Positions 15,535 to 24,413 of a stretch of 33,661 nucleotides of DNA are shown here, in pieces. Below the pieces are notes generated by a model that was given only the letters and a program-made list of their open reading frames with translations, made no database searches and was not told the DNA's origin. Every line of letters begins with the position of its first letter. Within the stretch, counting starts at the first letter, position 1. This DNA comes from Bacillota bacterium (GTDB taxonomy: Bacteria; Bacillota; Clostridia; Oscillospirales; Ruminococcaceae): assembly GCA_023413185.1 (NCBI GenBank), contig JAEZQD010000108.1, forward strand, positions 1 to 33,661, in the 5' to 3' direction. Made by a program: the position numbers and the translations under genes.

Positions 15535-16935
15535 TTAAAATTCACACAGTCCTGCTGTTCTGGGGAACGGAATGACATCGCGAATATTCGAAATGCCGGT
15601 AAGGTACATCAAAAGACGCTCAAAACCAAGCCCAAAACCCGCGTGCTTGGTGCCGCCAAATCTGCGCAGGTCAAGATACCAACCGTAATCCTCGATGTTA
15701 ATCCCAAGCTCTTGCATGCGGCTGACTAATAGGTCGTAGCGCTCCTCGCGTTGGCTGCCGCCGATAAGCTCGCCCACACCCGGTACCAGCATATCCATGG
15801 CTGCAACGGTTTTGCCGTCATCGTTTTGTCGCATATAGAACGCCTTAATCTCTTTGGGGTAATCGGTAACAAAAACCGGCTTCTCAAACACCTTTTCGGT
15901 CAGGTAACGCTCATGCTCGGTCTGCAGGTCACTTCCCCACGATACGGGGTACTCAAACTGCGCGTTGTTCTTCTCCAGGATTGCAACCGCGTCGGTATAG
16001 CTGACGTGCGCAAACTCGCTGTTTACAAGCTGGGTAAGCCGAGCAATCAACGCCTTGTCTTTGTCGTAGAAGTCGTTAAAGAACTGCATCTCCTCGGGAC
16101 AAGCCTTTAGCACATGGCGGATAACCGATTTCACCATCTGCTCCGCCAAGAGCATATCGTCTGCGAGGTCTGCAAACGCAATCTCCGGCTCAATCATCCA
16201 AAATTCCGCCGCATGACGGGGGGTGTTGGAGTTCTCGGCGCGGAAGGTCGGCCCAAAGGTATAAACCTTGCCAAAGGCAAGCGCCATACACTCTGCTTCC
16301 AACTGTCCCGAAACGGTAAGCCCTGTCTGACGTCCAAAGAAGTCCTGTGAAAAATCGACACCGCCCTGCTCGTCCTTCGGCGGATTCTGCTCATCCAGAG
16401 TGGTAACGCGGAACATCTCACCCGCGCCTTCGCAGTCGCTGCCCGTAACGATTGGGGTATGTGCATACACAAACCCGTTATCATGAAAGAAGCGGTGAAT
16501 GGCATAGGATGCCTCAGAGCGCACTCGAAACGCCGCGCCAAATGTATTGGTGCGCGGGCGCAGATGCTGGATGGTACGCAAAAACTCGGGGGAATGGCGC
16601 TTTTTCTGCAACGGATAATCGGGAGTGGACGCGCCTTCCACCGCAACCTCTCTTGCGTGGATCTCAAGCGGCTGCTTGGCTTGTGGGGTGAGCACTACGT
16701 TTCCCGTAACGCGGATGGCGGAACCCACGTTAAGCTTGGTCAGCTCGCGGTAGCCCGCAACCTTGTCCTCATCCATGATAATCTGAAGGTTAATAAAGCA
16801 GGAGCCGTCGTTAACCTCTATAAAGCATAATGTCTTAGATACGCGCATGGTCTTAATCCACCCGCAAACGGTGGTTTCTTGGTTATCAAACTGGGTTACA
16901 TTTTGAAACAGCTGCTTAATCTCTATCCGCTGCAT
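15535..16935 (-). CDS. asnS: Asparaginyl-tRNA synthetase
   Basis: Class IIb aminoacyl-tRNA synthetase that charges tRNA-Asn with asparagine in the cytosol. The 466 residues have an N-terminal anticodon-binding OB-fold (TVCGWIKTMRVSKTLCFIEV, about residues 22-41). The catalytic domain follows, with motif 2 FRAENSNTPRHAAEFWMIEP (about 232-251) and motif 3 GFGLGFERLLMYLTG (about 435-449). The C-terminus NIRDVIPFPRT is typical. The ATG lies seven bases after AAGGAG. It is 48 nt after the DUF2344 gene, and I see no T-box leader. Its presence suggests that the GatCAB enzyme nearby serves mainly Gln-tRNA. Confidence 0.96.
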   Translation of the reverse strand: MQRIEIKQLFQNVTQFDNQETTVCGWIKTMRVSKTLCFIEVNDGSCFINLQIIMDEDKVAGYRELTKLNVGSAIRVTGNVVLTPQAKQPLEIHAREVAVEGASTPDYPLQKKRHSPEFLRTIQHLRPRTNTFGAAFRVRSEASYAIHRFFHDNGFVYAHTPIVTGSDCEGAGEMFRVTTLDEQNPPKDEQGGVDFSQDFFGRQTGLTVSGQLEAECMALAFGKVYTFGPTFRAENSNTPRHAAEFWMIEPEIAFADLADDMLLAEQMVKSVIRHVLKACPEEMQFFNDFYDKDKALIARLTQLVNSEFAHVSYTDAVAILEKNNAQFEYPVSWGSDLQTEHERYLTEKVFEKPVFVTDYPKEIKAFYMRQNDDGKTVAAMDMLVPGVGELIGGSQREERYDLLVSRMQELGINIEDYGWYLDLRRFGGTKHAGFGLGFERLLMYLTGISNIRDVIPFPRTAGLCEF

Positions 16936-16983
16936 AGTTTAACTCCTTGTTAGTTTAATTGGGATTGGTCAGACTGAAAAGTG

Positions 16984-17637
16984 CTACTCAAACACAGACA
17001 ATTGTTTGTCGTAAATGGCGGATCGGCGAATAGATGCATGAAACGTCTCGTTGCGGCAAACCTTACGAAACGCCTCGATGACAAGCGACGGGTTCAGGTT
17101 CTCATTGATACCCGCAAGCAGTCTCATGGTGATTGTAACAGTCGACTCCTCAACGGTTGCGGGAGCACTGATAATATAGTCTTTGAGGTTAACCTCTTTA
17201 TACCCTTTTTTGGTTTTTTTGTCTGAAGCAATAACTGGCTGTGCGACAAACCGGTTCCATTTATCCGCCATTAATGATGCGTCCTGGGCACGGATAGCAA
17301 CCAAGTAGTCGGCATAGATGATTGCCTCCGGCTTATTCACCGGCTCGGCGGCACGTAAAACACGGATGTCAGGGGGCAGCGCATTGTTAAGCCGAGACGC
17401 AATCTCATCAAACGGCATGTCCTCGTCTAAACGAATATCCATTGTTTCGCAGTCGCTGGCATAGCCAAGTGAAAGCGGCAAAGCAAACGTCAGGTAGATG
17501 TGCGGATTAAAGCCCTGGGTATACCATACCGGAATACCGGCGCGCTTTAACGCCCGCTGCATACAACGCATCATGTCAAGATGTGAGATGTATACCGCCC
17601 TGCCTTGTTTTGAGAACCATACTCTAACGTTTTTCAA
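16984..17637 (-). CDS. TIGR03936 / DUF2344 radical-SAM-associated protein
   Basis: A 217-residue protein of the DUF2344 (TIGR03936) family, found next to or fused with TIGR03960 radical SAM proteins. It opens MKNVRVWFSKQGRAVYISHL, then DMMRCMQRALKRAGIPVWYT and QGFNPHIYLTFALPLSLGYA, all typical of the family. The true start is probably the TTG at 17637, eight bases after a GGGGGG run. The longer GTG start at 17646 sits almost on that run. Its beginning overlaps the end of the radical SAM gene by 14 nt, so the two are coupled. The function is unknown. Confidence 0.85.
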   Translation of the reverse strand: MKNVRVWFSKQGRAVYISHLDMMRCMQRALKRAGIPVWYTQGFNPHIYLTFALPLSLGYASDCETMDIRLDEDMPFDEIASRLNNALPPDIRVLRAAEPVNKPEAIIYADYLVAIRAQDASLMADKWNRFVAQPVIASDKKTKKGYKEVNLKDYIISAPATVEESTVTITMRLLAGINENLNPSLVIEAFRKVCRNETFHASIRRSAIYDKQLSVFE

Positions 17638-19474
17638 GGCATACACCCCCCTTTGCTGCGGCAGCGCCGCATACCGAGCAAAGCTGCCTGCAATGCGGCG
17701 TGGTTAGGCTGTCGAGTGCGTGCTTATGCTCCCGAACCAAAAACTCCTTGGAGATATAATAGTCAAGGTGATCCCACGGCATAATCTCGTTATAGTCGCG
17801 GCGGCGGTTTGCGTAAAAGGCGGGGTCAATCCCCTGTTCCTTTAGAATGCGCATCCAGTCCGTAAAGCGAAACAGCTCGTCCCACCCGTCAAAATAGCAT
17901 CCCTTTAAAAATGCCGCTTCAATTACGCTGCCCAGTCTGCGATCGCCACGCGCAAACACCGCTTCAAGTATACTGGTGTTGACGCTATGGTAGCTTAACG
18001 ATATCTTTCGGCTGGTAAGCGTCTTTCTCAGCAGGGACTGCTTGTACTCAATCTGCTCGCGGGTATCCTGCGGTTCAAACTCAAACGGGGTAAACGGCTT
18101 AGGAACAAAGGTTGCGACGCTTACACTCACATTAACCCCCTTGCCCTTCTGTCTGGTCGGTAAGGAGTAATACAGGTCAACAATCTTCTGAGCCAGCTCG
18201 ATAATACCCTTCACATCTTCATCCGTTTCGGTGGGAAGCCCCAGCATGAAGTAAAGCTTTACACCGGTGTAACCGCCCTCGAACGACTGCCTGCAGGTGT
18301 TAAGAATCTCCTGCTCGGTGATGTTCTTGTTAATGACGTCGCGCAGGCGCTGGGTGCCCGCCTCCGGCGCAAAGGTCAGCCCGCTTTTTCGCACCTGCTT
18401 AATCTGTTCCATCAGCTCCTGCGGAAAGTTATCGATGCGCAGGCTGGGTAGCGATAGGTTTATCTTCTGCTCGCTCGTCCACTCAATCATCTGCCCGAGA
18501 AGCCCTTCTATTTGAGAATAGTCGCTTGTACTGAGTGAGGAAAGCGAAATCTCCTCATAGCCTGTGGTTGCACACAGATCGCGTGCGTTGGCGTTGAGGG
18601 TCTCACTGGTCTTTTCCCTTAGGGGACGATAGATAAAGCCAGCCTGACAAAAACGGCAGCCGCGCAGGCAGCCGCGCATCACCTCGAGCTGTGCACGGTC
18701 GTGAACGATGCTTGTAAAGGGTACGACAAAGGTGTCGGGGTAATAAACCGAATCCAGATCGCGGATAATCGCCTTGCGTACCGTCTGCGGTGCGCCGTCG
18801 AGTGCCGTTACCCCCGAAATCGTGCCGTCATCATGGTATGTGACGTCGTACAGGCTTGGTACATACACCCCATCGATGTGCGCCGCACGACGCAAAAACT
18901 CCGTTTTGCTAAGCCCTTTGTCCTTCGCTTCAAGGTACAGGTCACACAGCGCAAGGATATGCTCCTCGCCTTCGCCCAGCATAAACAGGTCAATAAAGTC
19001 GCTCATCGGCTCGGGATTGCAGGTGCAGGGACCTCCGGCGACAACAAGCGGCCAAAGCCCCTTGCGCTCCGACGCACGAAGCGGAATGCCCGCCAGCGAG
19101 AGCATATACAGCACGTTGGTATAGCTCAGCTCATATTGCAGGGAAAAACCCACGATATCAAACCCCGAAATCGGGTCAAGGCTTTCCAGTCCATACAGGG
19201 GGATATCGTTTTCCATCATGCGGTCGCGCATATCAACCCAAGGCGCAAAAACACGCTCGCACCAGTACTCCTCGCGGCTGTTGAGCAGCGAGTACAGGAT
19301 CTTCATCCCAAGGTGGGACATCCCAATCTCATAGGTATCCGGAAAACAGAAAGCAAACCGAAGTTTTACCTCGTTTGCGTCCTTTACAACACTGCCAAGC
19401 TCCCCGCCGATATACCGCGCGGGGCGTTCCACCAGCGGCAGTACCGCGTCTAGCTTGTCCTTTAAATTACTCAT
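17624..19474 (-). CDS. TIGR03960-type B12-binding-domain radical SAM protein
   Basis: A 616-residue radical SAM protein. The N-terminal half resembles a B12-binding (Rossmann) domain (about residues 35-180, including AFCFPDTYEIGMSHLGMKIL). The radical SAM core begins at the [4Fe-4S] motif CLRGCRFC (Cys269, Cys273, Cys276) and continues with EEISLSSLSTSDYS and LTFAPEAGTQRLRDVINK. A C-terminal CRQLCSVCG may bind metal. Members occur as a conserved pair with the DUF2344 protein, often near ribosomal or RNase G genes. The substrate is not known to me. Dependence on cobalamin is inferred from domain type only. Confidence 0.88.
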   Translation of the reverse strand: MSNLKDKLDAVLPLVERPARYIGGELGSVVKDANEVKLRFAFCFPDTYEIGMSHLGMKILYSLLNSREEYWCERVFAPWVDMRDRMMENDIPLYGLESLDPISGFDIVGFSLQYELSYTNVLYMLSLAGIPLRASERKGLWPLVVAGGPCTCNPEPMSDFIDLFMLGEGEEHILALCDLYLEAKDKGLSKTEFLRRAAHIDGVYVPSLYDVTYHDDGTISGVTALDGAPQTVRKAIIRDLDSVYYPDTFVVPFTSIVHDRAQLEVMRGCLRGCRFCQAGFIYRPLREKTSETLNANARDLCATTGYEEISLSSLSTSDYSQIEGLLGQMIEWTSEQKINLSLPSLRIDNFPQELMEQIKQVRKSGLTFAPEAGTQRLRDVINKNITEQEILNTCRQSFEGGYTGVKLYFMLGLPTETDEDVKGIIELAQKIVDLYYSLPTRQKGKGVNVSVSVATFVPKPFTPFEFEPQDTREQIEYKQSLLRKTLTSRKISLSYHSVNTSILEAVFARGDRRLGSVIEAAFLKGCYFDGWDELFRFTDWMRILKEQGIDPAFYANRRRDYNEIMPWDHLDYYISKEFLVREHKHALDSLTTPHCRQLCSVCGAAAAKGGVCLEKR

Positions 19475-19579
19475 AACAAGACCTTTGCCTTTCTATGCCC
19501 TTACCGAGACACACCGTAAAAGTTGGTAAAATGAATAAGCTGATTCAACTGCATTATGATAAGACGTTTTGCTTTTTAT

Positions 19580-19588
19580 ATTATAGCA
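19580..19588 (-). promoter_or_regulatory. Extended -10 promoter overlapping the M50 stop codon
   Basis: On the minus strand TGCTATAAT contains the TAA stop of the M50 protease gene. No good -35 element is visible. It would serve the radical SAM - DUF2344 - asnS run with a leader of about 100 nt. Confidence 0.4.
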
Positions 19589-20189
19589 TAACCTTTGTGT
19601 TTTTTGCCCTGTGCCCCATCAATAAACTCAATGTTAGAAAAACGCATACAATCAGCAGCGAAAAATTGTGAGTGGGACGCAGAAATAAGATAAGACCAAA
19701 AACAAATAGCGGAATAATAATAAGTAACGAGAGTACAATAGCCGCGCGCCCACCCTTTTGTTCCCCTAATGTTTTTGCCAGTATCAGGCTTGCCACCCGT
19801 CCGCCGTCAAGCGCCCCTACGGGCAAAAGGTTGAATATGCCAATCCACAGGTTTACGGCGCTGATAAGCGACACGCTCTGTAAACCAGACGAAACGCACA
19901 GCAAGAACAACAGCAGGTTTGCCATTGGACCCGCTAACAGCACTACAAGCTCTTCCCAAAACAGCAATGCGTCTACGCGCGTAATGCGGATGCCAAACGC
20001 CTCAAAGCTGACGACAGTGACCTCGCCCTTTAACGCCAGCAGTGCCGACAGGTGTGCAAGCTCATGTACGGCTGACGACAAAAATCCGCACAGCATCACG
20101 CCCGAGGTATCAAGCAGCATCAGCAGCACCATTACCGCGATAAACAAGAACTTAATCTCTATTTTAATCCCGCAAAGATTAAAGCACAT
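19581..20189 (-). CDS. M50 family site-2 protease, SpoIVFB-like
   Basis: A 202-residue polytopic membrane zinc protease. The zinc motif HELAH is at residues 42-46, inside a membrane segment. The second ligand motif NLLPVGALDGG (120-130, Asp128) is intact. About five hydrophobic segments are present. SpoIVFB cleaves pro-SigK in the outer forespore membrane. This protein is shorter and has no C-terminal CBS domain, which B. subtilis SpoIVFB has. Its ATG lies inside the 3' end of the M23 gene (11-nt overlap), so the two are made together. That arrangement parallels spoIVFA-spoIVFB and supports a sporulation role, but a different substrate remains possible. Confidence 0.8.
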   Translation of the reverse strand: MCFNLCGIKIEIKFLFIAVMVLLMLLDTSGVMLCGFLSSAVHELAHLSALLALKGEVTVVSFEAFGIRITRVDALLFWEELVVLLAGPMANLLLFLLCVSSGLQSVSLISAVNLWIGIFNLLPVGALDGGRVASLILAKTLGEQKGGRAAIVLSLLIIIPLFVFGLILFLRPTHNFSLLIVCVFLTLSLLMGHRAKNTKVML

Positions 20190-21012
20190 TTAGCCCATCC
20201 CTGTCAAATATCCACATCGGATCGGCGCACAGCCCGTCCTTGCGGATCTCAAAATGCAGATGTGGTCCGGTGGTAAGCCCGGTATCTCCAACCAATGCTA
20301 TCGTTTCCCCGCTTTTTATCCGAGCGCCGATGGTGGCAATAATGCTGTCGCAATGGCAGTAGACGGTGTAAAAGCGTGCGCCATGGTCAAGCACAATCGT
20401 ATTGCCATAGATCTCGCTGTAGCTGATGTCATGCACCGTTCCACTTACCGCCGCCATAATGCGCGTGCCGCGCGGCGCCGCGATATCAATACCTGTATGA
20501 AAGTCGCGTTTGCCCGTTACGGGGTGCGTGCGATAGCCAAAATTGCATGAAATCGCCCCCCCGTCCACCGGGTAAAGCAGGCTGCCCAATAAGGTAACGG
20601 GCGAAAACGTAGCCCCATCAGGCGCCTTCATGCGTCGCGATGACAATGCCATTATGTTATAAGACGATTCAACCATAGAAAAAGCAGGCATTTCATCTTG
20701 TATGCCTGCTTTTTCCTCTGCGTTGCCATTTAGGAATGAAAAGGTTTGCTGCACCGCGTCTTCAATGGCCTTGTAGTTGTCGTTAAGCAGCTTGCCGGTG
20801 GCACTATGGCTGACAATCTGGCCGTAGGACTGTTTAAGCACTTCAAAGGCCGGTCCGCCAAACTGCTTGAACATAAGAACGGCAAGCAAAATCAGCACAC
20901 ACAAAAACAATTGTAAGGTTATAATCTTTGTGTAGCTTGGTGCTTTTGCCTGTTTGTCCTGATTGGCCCGCGGTGTTCGCTCGCGGTACTGTGCGCGGTC
21001 TGTTTCGGTCAT
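20179..21012 (-). CDS. M23 family metallopeptidase, SpoIVFA/SpoIIQ-like
   Basis: A 277-residue membrane-anchored protein. It has a charged cytoplasmic N-terminus, one transmembrane helix (about residues 30-48), a linker of about 90 residues, and a C-terminal LytM/M23 domain (about 145-275). Zinc ligands look intact: HTGID (His172, Asp176), YCHCDS with the catalytic-type His (about 219), and HLH (251-253). SpoIVFA and SpoIIQ have the same layout, and SpoIVFA is the partner of SpoIVFB in Bacillus. The downstream overlapping M50 gene makes that role most likely. The ATG at 21012 lies ten bases after AGGAG; the GTG at 21021 is too close. Confidence 0.8.
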   Translation of the reverse strand: MTETDRAQYRERTPRANQDKQAKAPSYTKIITLQLFLCVLILLAVLMFKQFGGPAFEVLKQSYGQIVSHSATGKLLNDNYKAIEDAVQQTFSFLNGNAEEKAGIQDEMPAFSMVESSYNIMALSSRRMKAPDGATFSPVTLLGSLLYPVDGGAISCNFGYRTHPVTGKRDFHTGIDIAAPRGTRIMAAVSGTVHDISYSEIYGNTIVLDHGARFYTVYCHCDSIIATIGARIKSGETIALVGDTGLTTGPHLHFEIRKDGLCADPMWIFDRDGLNVL

Positions 21013-21096
21013 AGCAGTCACACTCCTGAATATAGTATATTCTGTCCTGTGACCAATAATTACTTCTAAGCAAATAAGTGTTTGCCTGTCGCAAAA

Positions 21097-22545
21097 TTAG
21101 GACTGTTCGATTGCCGACAACATCATGTCGCGCAAAATAGCGGGGTTGCCCTGACCCTTGGATGCCTTCATGCATTGACCAACCAAAAAACCGAGCGCGT
21201 TGGTTTTGCCGGTCTTGTAATCCGCAACCGATTTTTCGTTTGCGGCAAGCACCTCGTTTACAATCTGCTCGAGTGCCGAGTTGTCGCTAATCTGCGCCAG
21301 ACCCTTATCTTTTACAATTAAATCCGGGCAGACGTCTCGCTCTACCAGCTCCTCAAGCACCGTCTTTCCTGCGGTGTTGGAGATCGCGCCGCTCTCAATC
21401 AGCGTGATCATATGAACCAGATTGTTCGGTGTGAGTGCGGTATCCGAAATCTCGCAGCCTCTCACACCCAGAATCCTGCTGATATCGCCAAGCAGCCAGT
21501 TCAGAACGTTTTTCGGCTTGCACCTGTTAAGGGCGACACAATCCTCGAAAAAGCGCGCCTTTTCAATATTCTCCACCAACAAGCCCGCCTCAAACTCGGG
21601 CAGTTCATAGTCCTTGATGTACCGAATCCGCTTTTTGTTTGGCAGCTCCGGCAGGCTATCCTTTAAGCTTTTCACAACCTCATCCGGCACTACAATGGTA
21701 CCAAGGTCGGGCTCAGGAAAGTATCGGTAATCCATCGCGTCCTCTTTGCTGCGGAGCAGAACGTTCTTGTTGTTTGCGGCATCCCATCGGCGGGTCTCCT
21801 GCTGGATTGTCCCGCCGTTCTCGAGTACTTCTATCTGACGTTTTGCCTCGTATTCAATCGCGCTTACCGTGTTGCTAAAGCCATTGACGTTTTTTGTCTC
21901 CACACGGGTGCCGAACGAATCCGAACCCTTCTTCATCACCGACACGTTGACGTCACACCGAATCGAACCTTCCTGCATCTTGCAGTCGGAGATATCGAGG
22001 TATTGCAGTATGGAGCGCATGGTATCCAGATACGCCTTTGCCTCCGCAGAGCTGCGCATATCGGGTTCTGACACAATCTCAATCAGGGGTACGCCGCAGC
22101 GGTTAAAATCAACCAGAGATCCCGAAAAGCTGTCATCGTGCAGCAGCTTGCCGGCATCCTCCTCGATGTGGATACGGGTGACACCGATACGTTTTTCCTT
22201 GCCGTCTACCAGAACATCCAGATACCCGTTCTCGCACAACGGAATGTCGTACTGAGAGATTTGATACGCCTTAGGCAGGTCGGGGTAATAGTAGCTTTTT
22301 CTATCCTGCTTACACACGTTGTTGATGGTACAGTTTAGGGCATGCCCCATCTTTACCGCGGATTCCACGACCCGTTCGTTTAGTGTGGGCAGCGTGCCCG
22401 GCATGCCGGAGCAGATTGGGCAGACGTTTGCGTTTACCTCGCCGCCAAACTCGTTTTTGCAGGAACAGTATATCTTGGATTTTGTGTTGAGCTCCGCGTG
22501 CATCTCAAGCCCAACCACAATCTCATACTCGTTTTGTGGCATCAT
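21097..22545 (-). CDS. gatB: Asp-tRNA(Asn)/Glu-tRNA(Gln) amidotransferase subunit B
   Basis: The tRNA-binding and kinase subunit of GatCAB. It phosphorylates the misacylated Glu or Asp on tRNA before amidation. The 482 residues match the family. They begin YEIVVGLEMHAELNTKSKIY and continue with CPICSGMPGTLPTLNERVVE, DRKSYYYPDLPKAYQISQYD, and the cradle motif RCDVNVSV. The C-terminal YqeY-like tail domain ends NPAILRDMM. Catalytic-core cysteines are visible (CSC, CPIC). The ATG lies six bases after AGGGG. It is last in ligA-gatC-gatA-gatB, 15 nt after gatA. Confidence 0.96.
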   Translation of the reverse strand: MMPQNEYEIVVGLEMHAELNTKSKIYCSCKNEFGGEVNANVCPICSGMPGTLPTLNERVVESAVKMGHALNCTINNVCKQDRKSYYYPDLPKAYQISQYDIPLCENGYLDVLVDGKEKRIGVTRIHIEEDAGKLLHDDSFSGSLVDFNRCGVPLIEIVSEPDMRSSAEAKAYLDTMRSILQYLDISDCKMQEGSIRCDVNVSVMKKGSDSFGTRVETKNVNGFSNTVSAIEYEAKRQIEVLENGGTIQQETRRWDAANNKNVLLRSKEDAMDYRYFPEPDLGTIVVPDEVVKSLKDSLPELPNKKRIRYIKDYELPEFEAGLLVENIEKARFFEDCVALNRCKPKNVLNWLLGDISRILGVRGCEISDTALTPNNLVHMITLIESGAISNTAGKTVLEELVERDVCPDLIVKDKGLAQISDNSALEQIVNEVLAANEKSVADYKTGKTNALGFLVGQCMKASKGQGNPAILRDMMLSAIEQS

Positions 22546-22560
22546 CTTCGTCCCCTTTCC

Positions 22561-24027
22561 TTATTTTGCGGCACAAACAACGGTTGCCGCGCCGCCGTGC
22601 ATCTCTTCAACAAGTGACGCAACCTCGAATAAAACCTGTTCCGAAAACCTCGGTCCGATAATCTGCATGCCAACGGGCAGCCCCTTGCTGTCTTTTCCGC
22701 AGGGCACAGAGATTGCGGGTAGCCCCGCAATATTCACCGTAACGGTACAGATATCCGACGCATACATCTTTACCGGGTCGCTGGATTTTTCGCCCAAACG
22801 GAAGGCGGTGTCGGGTGCCGTCGGGGTAATAATCACATCGCAGGTGGTAAACGCGTCCTCAAACTCCCGAGTAATCTTCTTTTGAAACAGCTTTGCCTTC
22901 TTATAATAGGCGTCGTAGTAGCCCGAGCTGAGCACAAAGGTGCCGAGCATAATACGGCGTTTCACCTCGTCGCCAAAGCCCTCGCTGCGGGTTTTTTCGT
23001 ACATGTCAATCAGTCCGTCAAAGTGCTCTGCGCGATAGCCGTATTTTACGCCGTCAAATCGAGCCAGATTCGAGGACGCCTCCGCGGAGGAGATGATGTA
23101 ATAAGCAGATAGCGCGTTATCGGTACTCGGTAGCGAAATTGGTTTTACTGTCGCCCCTGCCTGCTCGAGAAGCTTCACGGCGGCAGTCACCTTTTCCTTG
23201 ACCTCGTCCTCCACACCGTCCGAAAAATACTCGGCGGGGATTCCGATGACAAGACCTTTGGGGTTTGCCATTGATACACCCGAAAAATCGGGGTATTGTA
23301 AAACTGCGGTAGTGGCGTCTCTTGCGTCGTGACCGCAGATTGCGCTGTACATCAATGCCACATCCGCAACACTTCTGCCGAACGGACCAATCTGATCCAG
23401 AGACGATGCAAATGCCACAAGCCCGTAACGGGAGACACTTCCATAGGTTGGTTTGAGTCCGACGATGCCGCAGTAGCTTGCGGGCATGCGAATGGAGCCG
23501 CCCGTGTCGGAGCCTAGCGACAAAAAGGCCTCCCCCGCCGCGACAGATGCGGCGCTTCCACCCGAAGAACCGCCCGGGATACGCGCTAGGTCATGGGGGT
23601 TCTTGGTCTTTTTGTAGTAGGAGTTTTCGCAGGAGGAGCCCATCGCAAATTCATCCAGGTTGAGCTTTCCAATCATCACTGCGTCAAGCACATTCAGGCG
23701 CTCGATAACGGTTGCGTTATAGGGCGGTATAAAATTGTCGAGAATTTTAGACGCGCATGTGGTGCGCACATTCTTGGTGCAGATGTTGTCCTTAATCGCG
23801 ATAGGAACGCCTGCAAGGGGTGAAAGGGTCTCTCCTCTTGCGCGTTTATCGTCCACTTCACGCGCCTTTTGCAGTGCCGCATCCTTTGTTAGGGTGAGGA
23901 ACGCGTCAACGCGGTCCTCCACCTCATCTATGCGCGAGTATACCGACTGGGTCGCTTCTACCGCAGAGCATTCTCCACTTTTCAGTTTATGTGAAAGCTG
24001 TGTGGCCGTCAGTTCATACAGATTCAT
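22561..24027 (-). CDS. gatA: Asp-tRNA(Asn)/Glu-tRNA(Gln) amidotransferase subunit A
   Basis: The amidase subunit of GatCAB, which releases ammonia from glutamine. The 488 residues carry the amidase Ser-cisSer-Lys triad: Lys79 in GVPIAIKDN, Ser154 in GGSSGGSAA, and nucleophile Ser178 in SDTGGSIR. These positions coincide with those I recall for S. aureus GatA. It starts MNLYELTATQLSHKLKSGE, as usual. The operon order C-A-B is standard in Firmicutes. It starts 47 nt after gatC; the binding site is indistinct (GGTAG). Confidence 0.97.
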   Translation of the reverse strand: MNLYELTATQLSHKLKSGECSAVEATQSVYSRIDEVEDRVDAFLTLTKDAALQKAREVDDKRARGETLSPLAGVPIAIKDNICTKNVRTTCASKILDNFIPPYNATVIERLNVLDAVMIGKLNLDEFAMGSSCENSYYKKTKNPHDLARIPGGSSGGSAASVAAGEAFLSLGSDTGGSIRMPASYCGIVGLKPTYGSVSRYGLVAFASSLDQIGPFGRSVADVALMYSAICGHDARDATTAVLQYPDFSGVSMANPKGLVIGIPAEYFSDGVEDEVKEKVTAAVKLLEQAGATVKPISLPSTDNALSAYYIISSAEASSNLARFDGVKYGYRAEHFDGLIDMYEKTRSEGFGDEVKRRIMLGTFVLSSGYYDAYYKKAKLFQKKITREFEDAFTTCDVIITPTAPDTAFRLGEKSSDPVKMYASDICTVTVNIAGLPAISVPCGKDSKGLPVGMQIIGPRFSEQVLFEVASLVEEMHGGAATVVCAAK

Positions 24028-24074
24028 ATTCTACTACCATGCCTTTCCCGATGTAAATGTATTGTCAAAACCGC

Positions 24075-24347
24075 TTACTCCTCTACAACCTTGGGTACTA
24101 CAAAGCAGCCTGCTTCCATCTTGGGCGCATTTTGCAATATCTCTTTGCGCGTGGTTGTCGCTATCACCTTGTCCTCGCGCAAAGGCATGGGGTTAGTGGG
24201 GTCAAGGGTAAGCGTCATATCGGTCACATCGGGCAGACGGTCCACCATATTCACAATGTTCTGCATATCCGCTTGGAACCGTGGAATATCCTCTTCGCTG
24301 ATGGTCAGGCGTGAAAGCTTGGCCACCTTTTTGATGTCGATGTTCAT
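24075..24347 (-). CDS. gatC: Asp-tRNA(Asn)/Glu-tRNA(Gln) amidotransferase subunit C
   Basis: A 90-residue belt subunit that stabilises the GatA-GatB interface. Typical blocks are KKVAKLSRLTISEEDI (6-21), MQNIVNMVDRLPDVT (27-41), and PLREDKV followed by LQNAPKMEAGCFVVPKVVEE at the C-terminus. The ATG follows AAGG at seven bases. It begins 66 nt after ligA, as in several Clostridia and Bacilli where ligase and gat genes are neighbours. Confidence 0.95.
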   Translation of the reverse strand: MNIDIKKVAKLSRLTISEEDIPRFQADMQNIVNMVDRLPDVTDMTLTLDPTNPMPLREDKVIATTTRKEILQNAPKMEAGCFVVPKVVEE

Positions 24348-24413
24348 TTTATTACCTTGCCTTTCTGAGTATTCTTACTAAATCTGTCGTTTCTAAGATA
24401 TCTGTTTTATCGT

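Noticed and set aside
16936..16983. T-box leader before asnS
   Set aside because: Only 48 nt separate asnS from the upstream gene, too short for a T-box, and no T-box consensus is present there.
18701..19453. A 250-codon plus-strand open frame
   Set aside because: It lies entirely antisense to the radical SAM gene, its translation has no recognisable motif, and the gene beneath is strongly conserved. It is a shadow frame. The other plus-strand frames in the window were rejected on the same grounds.
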